Shown here one piece after another: positions 20,083 through 31,839 of a stretch of 64,000 nucleotides of DNA. The stretch covers positions 1 through 64,000 of the forward strand of contig VCJN01002436.1 of the NCBI GenBank assembly GCA_006384855.1, given 5' to 3'. The position numbers were made by a program, and so were the translations under genes. Below the pieces are notes generated by a model, which was not told the origin of the DNA, ran no database searches, and saw only the letters and a program-made list of their open reading frames with translations. Position 1 is the first letter of the stretch. Each line of letters starts with the position of its first letter. This stretch comes from Tetraselmis striata. Lineage: Eukaryota > Chlorophyta > Chlorodendrophyceae > Chlorodendrales > Chlorodendraceae.

Positions 20083-20910
20083 TGGTGTGAATTACAAGGG
20101 CCAGTAACAAATCCACCTACTGCTAAAAGCAGTACTGAAAGATCAACACGGCAAGCCGCGCCCGAAAGCGGCCCGCATCCCGCACGAGGCTGTACGTACT
20201 TGTACAAGGTGGACACAGGACCACGAGTGCATCGGCGCCTGTAAAGTGGCGTTCCGACGCTTTTGATGCCGCTTTTGACTTGTCGATGCTCTTCGCCGAC
20301 AGCATGTGATCCATCTTCGGTCTAGTCAGCTGTCGATGTGTGGTGGAAATCGAGAGAGCAAAACCAGCGCGGGGTGACCTTTATTTTATGGCGAATGACA
20401 GCTTGCAAAGTTTCAAGTTGCAACAGTACTTCATGTGATCGTTCCCACACTCGGTTCCCACCAGCACGCATGGTGGGTGATGAATTGGTGCTGACAGACC
20501 AGTCAGCAGCATCGCTGGACATCAGTGTATTTTCCCCGCGCATCAGATAAATAAGACGACTACAATACGCGAACTAATACAATCCAGCGCGTAGTATAGT
20601 CGTAAACTGAGCGTTTTCCGATACCGTGGATGTAGCTGTACGCAGCTTGCGGAGTGTATATCATTTAAAATACATGAGCTAGCTGCAAAAGGCGATCAGG
20701 AAATCATCCGAAGAGGCAATATGGAACGTCCCCTACAGCAACTGCGAGGTGGAAGTAGCAGCAGAAGAGGGTGCGGAATGAGCGCGAGCAGACGCATCGG
20801 ACTTGGCCGTCTGCACTCCGGCAGAGAGAATGCCGCCCAAGCTACCATGCACGCAAGCAGCAGCGACTCGCTGCAACAACCCCCGAACGAGTTATTGTGG
20901 ACTCGAACAA
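20083..20910 (-). mobile_element. LINE-A copy 3 (inverted), 3' part only
   Basis: From 20910 down to 20670 the minus strand reads RGLLQRVAAACVHGSLGGIL and SAGVQTAKSDASARAHSA, the conserved C-terminus. The 3' terminus GTGTGAATTACAAGGGCCAG lies at 20083. A further small fragment of the post-coding region, CAGAAGGCGATATCAGG, sits at 20030-20046, so a second inverted tail adjoins it. The 3' region is longer than in copies 1 and 2 and may hold another insertion. Confidence 0.55.
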
Positions 20911-20920
20911 TAATGTACAC

Positions 20921-21215
20921 AATGACTCTATCGGAGTTTCCCGCTTTGCTGAAGCTGCCGTTTTTATCCTGAGCAGCGTTGTCTTCATGAAGATGAAGTC
21001 GCTCAACTCGAGTCCCGTCCCTCGGCCTTGGAGGCGCAGCTTATTTAACCAAATGATCGCCGCGCATGCAACAACGGCAGCGATGGCAGCTGCTTCTCGC
21101 CCAACCAAACGGAAGTTTGGCAAGGAACCTGCTAGCGGCAGTCGTCGTGCTTATCCTAAGCGCGTTCGGGACGACTCGGACTCCGACAGCGAGGATCGGC
21201 GGAGCCAGCGTTAGG
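20921..21215 (+). CDS. Hypothetical basic/acidic protein C-terminus
   Basis: The end of a plus-strand frame carries RPTKRKFGKEPASGSRRAYP and DDSDSDSEDRRSQR before a TAG stop, a charged pattern typical of nuclear proteins. The upstream half of the same frame lies antisense to LINE-A copy 3, so the true start is unknown and it may be chance or a transposon remnant. Confidence 0.2.
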
Positions 21216-21329
21216 GAAACATAATATATACAATACACAGCCATCAGGGCCAAAAAAACGCTAATTATCGGGACTATCACAAAGAAACGAAGTAGAACAA
21301 GCTACATGTTAGCTACGAATCATCATCAT

Positions 21330-22420
21330 CAGGTTCGAACCACGAAAGAAATGTCTAGGCAACCATCCACGGCTGAGATAGTACGCTCAGCAGGATTGAA
21401 AGTCATCATATTAGGCTCAAATTGCTGTACCGGGCGGGTGCGTGGAGAACCCTCGACCGGCGGAGTTTCCCGGCGTTCGTCGACACCGGGCATAGAAGCC
21501 TTGGACACAAAGAGAAGTATGTGTGTGCCACTCTTCATGTAAGACATCATATACAGTCGCTCTGTTACTAAAGCCCATATGCTCACCAAAGTCCTCGACT
21601 AAAATCCGTTGTAACTCCACCACTCCGACACGAATAAGAGCCATAGGTACCAAGGAACTCCTTACCCGTGATGCCCATAAGAGAGCCCATCCACAGCCTT
21701 AAGTGCCGGGTGTACTGAGCAAATTTAATCACGTTGCCATAGGGCTCAGTACGATCCGGAGATTTCAGAACCAATCTGTCATTATAAAGCCATGGAAGCT
21801 CGGACATGTCAAAGACTGACCGTCAACATGACGAGTGGCTGACAATGGCTGCTAAAGTCGACGCAAAAGTTGCATAGGACAGATCGGGACAAGAATCACA
21901 GAAATTATCCCTCGGGCACCTTGGCGGTTTTGATCCGCCTTCCTTTGGAGAAGGTAATGCTCACAAATTTATCCTCCGGGCCAAAAGTAATATTCGGATG
22001 AAAAAAATCAGCAATATAGCGCAATCGAATCGGCGCATGGCGCCAAAGCACTACATGACACAAAGTAGCACCGCGACCACCATATGACAGTACGGAACAT
22101 CTAAGCCCATAGTATAAGCGCTGGCAAAAGCGACGACATCACGCAAGAGTTCAAAACGGCATACATATGTCTAGTCTACAACTGGGCCACATGGCCAATA
22201 GCCAAGCCCATAGAAATAGCCTGACCAATAGAACTAGCCAGAGAGTGCACAGACTCTGCCCCGATGGGCATATAACATATTTTGGATGCCATGTTGTAGG
22301 CGATCCCATCTCTCATCGGGAACGGAGAAAGTACCCGCCGTTGACTCCTGCCACAATAAACCCAATGTAGCATGCCGAGTCCGTAGCACTGCATGTATCT
22401 GTGACGTGCGGGTCAAGCGG
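21330..22420 (-). mobile_element. Tyrosine-recombinase element relic
   Basis: Minus-strand pieces in order include a strand-rich block (KFVSITFSKGRRIKTAKVPE near 21.95 kb), LYNDRLVLKSPDRTEPYGN, and YGSYSCRSGGVTT near 21.65 kb. The last resembles the H-x-x-R box region of tyrosine recombinases. A following piece with GFSNRATVYDVLH could hold the active-site Tyr. Such recombinases occur in DIRS elements and Cryptons; I cannot tell which. It is a fossil with several interruptions and no whole frame. Confidence 0.45.
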
Positions 22421-22424
22421 GAAG

Positions 22425-23715
22425 GTCAGCGAGCCATTATCCCTCGGATGAAAGAGAAGAGAATAAACTCAGGCGGCGGGTCCGCGGCTACCGCTCCCAC
22501 CAATACCGTCAGCCTGCGAGCGACGGGTCCAGCGACTGATTACCTTTCGTACCGGTGGATGGTCGGGGGGGAATGTTCCGTCGTATGTGGTGTTTTGGTA
22601 ATGGTAGAAGATATGGGGTAGGTAGATGACGACGACGACGCAGCAAGAGCAGCATATACCGGACTACCGTACCAGTAGTGAGTAACGACAACCTGTATTA
22701 GCAAGCTCCCAACATACGCACGTCACGGATACGCCCTCCACGCACGGGAATTTAAAAGCGTGTGTATTCAGTAGCTCGGGCGGTCGCTCGTACCGGTACG
22801 GGGTAGGCTAGCAATGCGATACGGGTAGCGCTGCGGCCCCGACTCCCCGATGCTCGTGCGGTCCCGCCGGTCAACGAACGCCAAACGAGCAGCAGCCACG
22901 CGAGGGCGCAAGCGGTAGCGCGTGCGCAAATACAAAACTCGTGGGAATCGGGGAATGCTTACAGTGCGGAAAAGGCTTTGGAGAGTAGCTAGGGAGTAAA
23001 CTGCCGGCGGGTGGTGGCGTGACGTCGGACTGGCGTGATGTCGAAGAGGATGACTTGTGCGGATACGCCCGTTGTCGTGCTGCGGTAGTCGCTAAATGTA
23101 GCCGCCGTCGTTGCTATGACAAGTATACAGGGTAGCCGCTCCGGCGAAGCCCTGAACCTCTCCAGTGGGACCCGTCATTTCCCAAAATTGTCCAGGATTT
23201 GTGATTCTCGGTTTGGATAGTCGTGTCACCCATTAAATTGAAGCTATCGCCGAGGCGAGTCCGAATCTGAAGAGTTTTTCGGAATCCATTTATTTTAAAT
23301 CGAGGTCGATATCTCGCCCAGTCCCAGTGCTTTGTGTCGGTAGTATATATGCAAGATCACTGTTATGTACATTGCCCCCACGGTCTGCTAGCGACTACGT
23401 GCGGCCGGATTCTATAACTTTTCAATAAGAGTCACTTTCGCTCAAGAGATATGCATATATCATTGCGCATTTTACTGACGTCGTGATAATGGGTTAATGT
23501 CCACTAATTGTGTAAAGGCGAATAGTTATCGCTCCTGTTAATTACTTCGCACGAGGTTAACAAATCTGAAGCCATGCACAACGGTCTTTCTGCGCGTAGC
23601 TGCCTAGCCGTAGCCAGCATTATCATGGTACTAATACCCACACAGGATGAGCAACTCCGTGCCAAGGCTACTATGGACTGCGTGTAGCATGATCCCCAAA
23701 TAGTCTAAAGCCCCC
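22425..23715. other. Stretch without a recognised gene
   Basis: Includes a GACGACGACGACG microsatellite near 22626 and GTAGTCGCTA-type words. No supported gene, RNA or repeat partner seen. Confidence 0.5.
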
Positions 23716-23717
23716 AC

Positions 23718-24690
23718 GCAGTGGCCGCTCCACATGCATGGTGCCCACACAGCACTATCCACCATCCCACAGCCCCACGCAGCGGCGGCTCCGCTCATAT
23801 CCCTACACCTTAATCATAAATCAGCGGTCGCTCCGCACCTCGCCCCAAACCTCCATCCATCAACCCATAGCCCAGCACAGCGGCCGCTTTGCCCCTCACC
23901 CCGCACCTTCATCCATCAACCATCAGACCCGCGCAGCGGTCGCTCCGCCCCTCGCCCCGCACCTTCATCCGTAAACCCATAATCCCGCGCAGCGGCCGCT
24001 CCGCCCCTTGCCCCACACCTTCATTCATGAGCACAACGCCCCGCGCAACGGCCGCTCCACTCCTAGGCCAACTCCCTTCATCCCTAATTCACCAGACCCG
24101 CGCAACGGCCGCTCCGCCCCTCGCCCCGCACCTTCATCCATCAATCATCAGACCCGCGCAACGGTCGCTCCGCCCCTCGCCCCACATCTTCATCCGGAAA
24201 CTCATAATCCCGCGCAGCGGCCGCTCCATCCGCCCCTTGCCCCACACCTTCATTCCTAAGCACAAAGCCCGGCGCAACGGCCGCTCTGCTCCTAGGCCAA
24301 CTACCTTCATCCCTAAACCAACGGACCCGCTCAGCGGCCGCTCCGCCCATACCCCCACAGCTTCATTCCTAAACCAATAGCCCCGCGCAGCGGCCGCTTC
24401 TCCCTTGCCCCTATCAGCATCATCCACACATCTACAGCCCCGCACAGGGGCCGATCCATCCATAATATAGTCCCACCATTTCCACCCACCACCCCACAGC
24501 CCCGCGCAGCGGCCACTTTGCCACCATCACTATCCGCAAACCCACAGCCCCGTTGTGTGGTCGGCATGTCCACCGCCATTTCCAAACAAACCTTTACAGC
24601 TCCGCCGCAGCGGCCGTTCCGCCTCTAGCCTCATCATCTTCCTCACTACCCCACAGTCTCGTGCAGCGGCCGATGCGCCCACAGCTCCAC
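23718..24690. repeat. Minisatellite, ~51-60-bp unit, about 17 copies
   Basis: Each unit centres on CGCGCAGCGGCCGCTCCGCC, followed by CTCGCCCCGCACCTTCATCC and a short spacer ending AACCCATAG or similar. Units start near 23770, 23820, 23875, 23930, 23986, 24040, 24095, 24150, 24208, 24268, 24326, 24382 and onward. Several keep the 8-bp GCGGCCGC core. The long proline/histidine frames on both strands are by-products of the repeat. Confidence 0.9.
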
Positions 24691-24892
24691 TAGTGTAAGC
24701 TTTAGGCGAGAGGCTTTAGCATAGACAAGGAAAAGGTTTGCAGCAAAGGAAAATTGTTACAGTTTGCCAAGGCATACACGGCTTTTGTACCACTATCCGT
24801 TTGGCAGTCGGTTTGCATGTAGGCATTTAGGTTCATGCATGCGATCTAGGCTTGTTGTCATCATGGGGTCATCGGGTTGTTATGGCTGGTGA

Positions 24893-24985
24893 AAGCATGG
24901 CATGTGGCGAGCATGTGGCAAGCATGTGGCAAGCATGTGGCAAGCATGTGGCGAGCATGTGACAGGCATGTGGCAAGCATATGTG
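24893..24985. repeat. 11-bp tandem repeat, about 8 copies
   Basis: Unit GCATGTGGCAA with minor changes, lying just beyond the 3' side of the chromovirus relic. Confidence 0.9.
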
Positions 24986-25246
24986 TGTGGGCGGGTGAGC
25001 AGCTTGGTTGCGTGTTCTTGTGTTAGTATAAGGGAGTGAGTGGTATGAGTATGACGGTATAGGTGTGTGGGTATAGGTATGCAGGCAGGGTTTTGGTGGT
25101 AACCCTAACATTCCATCCCGGCCCAAAAAAGTAGCCCTACGGGATACGTAAAAGAAAGCGGGCGGGGTATTTGGCAGACAGGATATGATAATCATGTTGC
25201 GTAAGCATAAGGCGGAGGGAAGGTGTGTTACGGGCATAGACATGCA

Positions 25247-28200
25247 TCATATCGAAATTTTGAGGTTAGCATAGGGTTCCCATGAGTCGTGGGAATCGTC
25301 GTAGCCGGACCAATGCACAAGAAAAACTAAGGCAGGGCCGCGGGCATGGTGTGGCGAGTGTTGGTCAATGCGATGGTCGCGAATGGCATCGACGATATAT
25401 TCGTCTTGCGGGGGCTCAATGCGGCCATGTATGACATCGGCGGGAGTGTCTGGGGATTCACTGCGGAGCAGGCGAGAGATGTGGAACACTGGGTGGCAGA
25501 CCATGCTGGTGGGCAGGCGAAGTTGATAGATAGGCCTGCGAGGAAATTTTGCGGACGACTAGATACGGGCCGATGTAACGTTGGCGGAATTTGCGAATTG
25601 GTTGGTTGCGGAGCAGGAGGTGTTGTGTGGAAAGCCACACTTGGTCGCCCTCGGTGAATTCGTCGGGACGAGTTCTACGGTTGGCATATGCTATTTGGTA
25701 TGCGTCGGCGAGTTTTAGTTCTTCTGTGATTACGGCATGGGTATGTTATATCCGTGGAACGATATCAATGTGATCCGCGGGGTTGACCGGTTGAAACAAG
25801 AGGTGTGCGGGTGTAAGCGGGTTCATGCCGTAGCAGGCCTCGAACGCGGGGTGCGTTTAATTGCGGATTGATAGGCGTTGCTATAACTGAATTCGGCGAG
25901 AGACAAATTATTGAGCCATTCAGTGTGGTTTTGGTACACGAAAGAGCGGAGGTTTTGTTCAATGGTGCGGTGCGTACGTTCGGTTTGTCCGTCTGTTTGG
26001 GGGTGGTATGAGAAATTGATATTTAATTTCGTACGTAAAGATCGGAACATATTTTGCCAGAAGATCGAGGTGAAGCGGGGATCGCGGTCAGAAATGATGG
26101 TGCGGCAAAGGCCGTGGTGGCGAAAAATGATATCGATAAACAAACGAGCGAGTTGGGGGGCGTCTATATGAATACTGCATGGAATGAAGTGGGCTTGTTT
26201 AGTAAAAGTGCAGACAAACGTGGCGATAGTGTCGAAGCCATTTTGCGCAGGGAGGCCGGTGGTAAAGTCCATGGAAATAACTTCCCAGGGTCGTGTGCCT
26301 TTGGGTAGAGGTGACAAAGAGCCAATGGGGCGTTGGGTGGAATATTTTATGCGTTGGCAGGTCGGGCAGGTGCGGCAGTAATGTTTTATGGTTTTGCGCA
26401 TGTGGGGCCACCAGAATGTTTTAGAGATGTTGGCGAGCGTGCGATCTGCATCGGGGTGATCGGCCGCGTCGTGGAAATCCTGGATAATTAAGTGAAGCAG
26501 GGGTGTATCCGGCGTTGGCAAGCAGACTTATCAGCCATACAGTACAAATTGTCGTTGGCATCGAACGCAACGCCAATGGGGATGCGATTGCCATAATAAT
26601 GTGCGTCGGTTGTGTAGCCGTGGCGGATGCGAACAAGTAATTCAGGATTAACTTGTAGGTGGCACATGGTAGAGAGGAAATCATGCATGTCCTCCAGATC
26701 TTTATCAAGAAGTTGGGTGTCGTGTTCAGTTAAGGCATGGTGCAAGTCTGGACGGCGGGACAGGGCATCAACTTCGTTTTGGGATCCTTTGCGATACAAT
26801 ATTTGTAGGACGGGTTTACCGGTAGTGCGGGGGTGATTAGCAAGGTATGGGGAAATAACACTAAGCCACATGGAGTGACGGCGGCCTAGCGCGGGCTGAT
26901 CGGGTAAGAGGCGGAGTGTTGCGTCGTCGGTGATGACAGTTATGCGGCGGCTGCCTTCGATATAGCAGCGCCATTCGTTCAATGTGCAGACTACACCTAA
27001 AAGTTCTTGATCATAGGTGGGGTATCGAGTATGGGCAAGTTGTAAAACTTTAGCATAGAAAGCGCATGGTCTGAGGTGGCCGGCGGAGTCCTTCTGCAGT
27101 AATACCGCGCCTAGGGCATATTTGGAAGCATATGTTGAGACTACAAACTCGGCGTCTGGGCATGTTGCAGGAGTCATTAAGACCGGGGCTGAGCTTAGTG
27201 ATTGTTTAAGAGCATTAAACGCGACATGCTCGCGTTCCCCCCAAGTAAACGTTTTAGTCTTGCGGCAAATATCATAGAGAGGGGCCGCCATGTGGGCATA
27301 TTTGTGGACATGCTTGCGATAGAAATTGCAGAATCCAAGGAACTATTGTATTTGTTGTACGGTTTTAGGCGGGGCACAGTCGAACTGCAGCAATTTTGTT
27401 TTCGGAAGGGCGTGTGCCATGTTGGCCAACCATGTGACCTAAATATTCTAGCTCATTTTTGGCGAAGAAGCATTTGGGCAATCGCAGCCGTATGTCGTTA
27501 TCGGCGAGGAGGCTGAGTGTGGCATTAAGGTGAATCAAATGGTCATCGAGTGAGTTGCTAAAGACTAGTACGTCGTAAAGATAAACAAGGATGAATGTGT
27601 TTTTGTGCGGTTGAAGGACGTACCGTTATTCATCTATCGTTGGAACGCCGAGGGGGCATTAGACAGGCCGAATGGCATAACCAGAAATTCGATCTGGCCG
27701 AACTGAGTTTTGAACGATGTTTCTTGAACGTCGGAGTCTTTGATGCGGAGTTGGTGATAGCCTAGGGCCAGGTCAAGAGCTGAGTAAACTGCAGCGCCGG
27801 AGAGCATATCGAGTAGCATGTCAGCGTGTGGGATTGGGAATTCTATTCGGCGCGTATATTTATTTAGTTGGCGATAATCAATGCACATGCGCAGGCCGCC
27901 ATTGCCTTTTCGGGCGAATAGGACGGGTGCAGCGTAAGGCGAGAACGACTCTCTAATAAAGCCTTCGTCTAGAAAGTCATTTAACTGCTTTTTTAACTCA
28001 TCCAACTCGGCAGGGGATAGGCGATATATTTTGCCGGGTGGCACTTGGGCATCGGGGAGTAGGGGTATTTCGAAATCAAAGCCCGGGCGGGATTGCGGGA
28101 GGCAGTCTAATGGTTGGCAAATACTTTTGTGTTTAAGTAGGAGGGAACGGATTTGTTGGGTATATTCGGCAAACTGGCTATATCATTTTCTACGGAAAGG

Positions 28201-28900
28201 GCAGTAGTGTGTTCCGTGGCGTTGTACTCACGCAGCACGGCACAAAAGAACACGGTGTCGGGATCTTTTTAAAGTGTCTCACGAGCCATAGATAGTGTTG
28301 GCGTGAACTACATCGACGTTATTTGAGCGAGATTCAATAGGGCATGTCACGGTGTGTCCGTCGGAGAACGTGAGTGAACCGGTGGTCCAATTAATATTTG
28401 GGTTACGGTTTTTGAGAAAGGAAAGGCCGAGGACGGCGTCGAAGTTATTCTGTGAGGTTACAATAAACTCAACGTTTGCTTGATATCCAATCATGTCGAG
28501 TCGTAATGTGCATGACTGTGATGCCAAGGTCATACGGCCGTCTGCCATAATAATACGTATTTTATTTTGTAGCGGTGCGGTATTAAATTTGCGCAGGCGG
28601 GCGAAGGCCTCGGCAATAAAACACAGTGTAGCGCCGGAATCTATGAGCATAGTGAGCGGGGGTAAATCAGGGTGGTCGGGTAGTTTGGGTTTTAGCAGTA
28701 GTAAGTCGTGATCGGACATTGACGTTATGAAAGCTTTATCAGTTTCAAAACGGGGTTGGTGGGTTTTCTTAAAGGTCTTATTGGGTTTATATGACTTACC
28801 TTTAGACTCAATGAGCTCCATTAGTACTCCGTGCCAAGTCAAGTATATGAAGAGTAGTGAAGAAAGCATGTTGTCTGTGTCACGCGCAATCATGCCCATC
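25247..28900 (-). mobile_element. Ty3-type chromovirus relic (PR-RT-RH-INT-chromodomain)
   Basis: Pol domains lie in the usual order on the minus strand. The aspartic protease (LIDSGAT) is near 28.6 kb. The reverse transcriptase is near 27.6-28.05 kb (MCIDYRQLNKYT, PFGLSNAPSAFQ). RNase H is near 26.85-27.29 kb (YPTYDQELLGVV). The integrase is near 25.85-26.5 kb, with an HHCC-type finger (CPTCQRIK), ISMDFTTGLP and SDRDPRF. A chromodomain-like end is near 25.26-25.45 kb (LVHWSGYDDSHDSWEP). A C-terminal chromodomain defines chromoviruses. Gag is not visible and no LTR pair is recognised, so the ends are missing or too diverged. It is a fossil with about five or more interruptions. The domains are still easy to read, which suggests moderate age. 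Confidence 0.85.
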
Positions 28901-29108
28901 TCACGTCCCACAGTTGTGGACGAGCGCTCGGAGGATCCTGAAACGCTGGCTACACCTATGCCTTGCGAGACTCCCGTGTTGGAATCTGAACCGGACAACT
29001 ATACAATTATTGAAGTGGACGGCCGCCCAAAGAATATTTTCACATGGTATAAATGTCCCCGAGCAGGTTGATGATGATGAGTCTTGGTTTAGCTATACCC
29101 GCCGATGA
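28857..29108 (+). CDS. Hypothetical peptide fragment of unknown origin
   Basis: Plus-strand frames here give DERSEDPETLATPMP, SEPDNYTIIEVDGRPKNIF and, after a frame change, EQVDDDESWFSYTRR before a stop. The composition looks like real protein, and the chromovirus relic ends beside it. It may be the C-terminus of a gene or element that the retroelement entered. Not recognised. Confidence 0.2.
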   Translation: MKKACCLCHAQSCPSHVPQLWTSARRILKRWLHLCLARLPCWNLNRTTIQLLKWTAAQRIFSHGINVPEQVDDDESWFSYTRR

Positions 29109-29109
29109 A

Positions 29110-29600
29110 TTAGTGTGATGCATTTGTAGTTATTAGTTTATGTGCCTTGTTGCGGATGTTTTTGGCTTCAACCATTTGACACTGACTCCGCCGATCTTGT
29201 TGGCACTCGTTTGCACATTGAGGCTATGTACTACTGTGGTCTCACTGTCTGCCGCCCATTTGCGGGCGGACATGGCTCGGAAATACGAGGGTTTTTAATT
29301 GCCGAGGATGTAGCCGTGCGCAAGCGGACACCTACATCCACGGATCTGAGTACAAGCGGAGTGCAACTGTAGACCGGCATTTGAAAATGCCGGTTTTCCG
29401 TGCCGTAGCCCGCATATAACGCGGCGGTTGTTAGTATGATTCCCCATTCTCTCGTCGTGCTTATCTGCGTAAATGACTACGACTATCATCATCGACGAGG
29501 GTTTGCTTCATATAGCGACCACCGTATAAGGTTGCAAGTTTGCCAAAATCATCCCCTGACTCAATTTCAACAGTAGGGTTTCAGGGCAAACTTGTTGGCT
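29110..29600. other. Stretch without a recognised gene
   Basis: A short inverted GCCGGCATTTGAAAATGCCGG-like hairpin lies near 29370-29392. Otherwise nothing supported. Confidence 0.4.
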
Positions 29601-29604
29601 TATT

Positions 29605-29710
29605 CTACTCGTGTGAATTAGTGAATTACGAGTACCAACAAAAATACGCGAAAAGCAGCACTAGGAGATCAACACAAGCCGCCTAAAATCGGCCGCAACC
29701 CCCACCAGAC
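29605..29710 (-). mobile_element. LINE-A 3' end fragment (inverted)
   Basis: GTGAATTACGAGTACC, then GCGAAAAGCAGCACTAGG and AACACAAGCCGCCTAAAA. This matches, in order, the inverted terminus at 20083-20200 and the reverse complement of 15.85-15.98 kb. Confidence 0.45.
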
Positions 29711-29819
29711 GGCATGGATGAGTGAGGCGCGCATGGTTGAGAGTCCGGGCCACGCATTATGCACGTGTGTGCAAGTGTGATCTATTGCCAAGCTGAGCAG
29801 CTTCGGCCACGGGATGACC

Positions 29820-30000
29820 GACGACGAATCCACGCCGCTGGATGAGGCAGCATGCACGCTCTCGAGCCGTCACCAAGTTCAAGTGCTTAACACCCCAATG
29901 AAATCTCCACCGAGCAAGGCCGCCTGATGAGCTTCGGTGGTGCACCGAGTGCCCTAGGACCAGAGGACGCCCCGATCCGCTGCCAAGCATGCGACCGCTC
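29820..30000. repeat. Dispersed ~170-bp repeat, copy 1
   Basis: Shares with 33450-33610 the words GATGAGGCAGC, CCAATGA-TCTCC, CGAGCAA-GCC-CCTGATG and CCGCTGCCA. Orientation is the same. Class unknown. Confidence 0.5.
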
Positions 30001-30589
30001 GCACTGTGCGGCGCATCCCTTGCTCACCTCATCCACCGTGCCAATTCTACTCGTACATCATAATGTACACGTCCTGCCATGTTGAGGCGCTCACGAAGTT
30101 GCAAGGAGCTTGACCGCAGTGTAATCAGACATTGACCCTTAACGTATCGGAGGTACTGGTATTGGTCCTGTGGCAATATGTATCTTACTAGAGGGTATAC
30201 CGCGGAGTCGACGTCAGCATTCGAGAGGTTATCAGCAATAGTTACGACTGCATGCAGCAAAACGCGATTCGCAACAGTACTTTCGGCATTGCATCCTTCA
30301 TCTCGCTTACTACTGTACTTTCCGCTTACCATACCAAACCAGAATATGAGTTCTAGTAGTTTGCGAGCATCCGTACGTAACATGTACAGTTTCGCACTGC
30401 AAGTGAACCAGGGCGCCTGGAACATCGTGCCAGTTGGCATACCGGTAGTATAGCCACTACTAGTTCTACCGGGGTTGTACCAACATGAAAACATTCTCAA
30501 TATATAAGGAGGGTTTGCTGAAGAGTGGCGCCTTGAATGCCCCGCGCACGTACAACTAACATTTCAGGGATATATTTAACGAGCGAATA

Positions 30590-30745
30590 GGCTTCGTTGT
30601 CGGTCCGCTTAGTAGAGCGGTGGTCTCCTTCGCAGGAGGGCCCGAGATTGATTCTTGGTTGTGTCAGTCAGGGCAATCTCGTCCGGGCCCTTGTTCCGGG
30701 TTTGCACGGTTGATGCACAGCCCGGCGTGTCATGGGTTTATACCA
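30590..30745 (+). mobile_element. SINE with tRNA-like head (copy 4)
   Basis: GGTCCGCTTAGTAGAGCGG forms a clear A-box region with paired arms. A CTCCT/AGGAG hairpin and GAGATTGATTCTTGG (B-box-like) follow, then the body start CCGGGTTTGCACGGTTGATG. The rest of the body is diverged. Confidence 0.65.
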
Positions 30746-31679
30746 AGGTTGCGTTGAAGTACCCCCTGGAGGTATTCAGTTCAGCCTGAATTGAATTCAG
30801 GGATTCAGGTATTCAGACTGAAGTCAGGCTTGAAGACCCCCCCCCCTCCCCCTCCAACAGCGGCGTAGAGCAGTGGCATTTTTTGAACGTTCAAACATCT
30901 TGTTACATCTGTGACACCCACCGGTATGGGACACGGACTGAGTAGGCGCGGCAGGGAACTCGGACGAGTCACGGCGGTTAGCAGGGGGGCGGGCGGCGGC
31001 ACGGCTGCGGGGTGATGCCGCCGCCGCGCTGCTGGCGGTCGTGCGCTGAGCCCCTACCTCCCGATGACACCGGAACGTCACCCTCGCCGGCGTTCACGAC
31101 TACATGCTCCGCGGTTGGCTCCGAAGCATCCACACTCGTTGGTATCGTGAGGGAAGAGTGCATGGTTTGGTGAGGCGAAAGTGGTGTGGCAGTGTGTGAT
31201 GTGCCTTGCGGATCTCCTTCCAAGCATCGTGGCGTCCGGCAGCCGTTGGCAGGGAAGGAAGGTCAACAGCTAGCGCCAAAGATAACATAAGGATTATACC
31301 AAAACCCATAATAGCATATTATGATACCATTGAAATCGTTTTGCACCGGCGGCCGCACATATATTGCGAATTATCACGTCATACTAGGTAATCTACTGAT
31401 AGGGGCTATTCAATACTATCCGCCACCCGGCCATCTGGGCCGTATACGGCTACGCCACGTAGGACACCCTAATGGGCGGTAGGGAACAATATCTACGGAT
31501 TCGGACTATTCAGAGGTAGTCAATCCTATAGCCGGGCCCCAGACTTAAAACTCGTATTTCTAAAGGGAGTTCATGTAGGGGGTATTCAGGCCATTTCCGG
31601 GAGGTATTCAGGCTGAACTGAATTAAGCTGAAGTTGGGACTTCATGCTGAAGTACCTTGAACATGCCCTTCAGCGCAAC
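30746..31679. other. Stretch without a recognised gene, with AATTCAGG repeats
   Basis: Short repeats of GTATTCAG/CTGAAT words flank 30770-30830 and 31585-31660 (GAGGTATTCAGGCTGAACTG type), about 800 bp apart. They may be the ends of a small element, but I could not align them well. A poly-C run lies at 30837-30846. Confidence 0.35.
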
Positions 31680-31835
31680 CCTAGTTTATACCCGGTTGAT
31701 GCACAAATTAGCCCTTCGGGGTTCCCATGAGGCAACGGTCTAAGGGCTATGCCAGACCTACGATTGCAGTTGGCGCACGAGGTCAAGTGCTTGGGCTTGG
31801 GCGGCTTCGGCCGATGACCCGGGGCGAACTTTGGG
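31680..31835 (+). mobile_element. SINE body copy (copy 5)
   Basis: ACCCGGTTGATGCA through CGGGGTTCCCATGAGGCAAC, GGCTATGCCAGACCTACGAT, GCACGAGGTCAAGTGCT and CCCGGGGCGAACTTTG. The tRNA-like head is missing. Confidence 0.75.
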
Positions 31836-31839
31836 TTAT

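Noticed and set aside
23734-24585. Proline/histidine/serine-rich frames in the ~55-bp repeat
   Set aside because: By-products of the minisatellite, with no start context, no domain, and open frames in several registers.
23734-24690. CRISPR array
   Set aside because: Repeats of ~55 bp with repeat-like spacers in a eukaryotic context and no cas genes. It is a minisatellite.
24690-25240. 3' LTR of the chromovirus relic
   Set aside because: I found no matching copy on the other side (28.9-29.6 kb). The only repeat here is a short 11-bp tandem.
30595-30665. Functional tRNA gene
   Set aside because: Only A-box, anticodon-like hairpin and B-box resemblance. The arms do not close into a standard cloverleaf, and the sequence continues into the SINE body.
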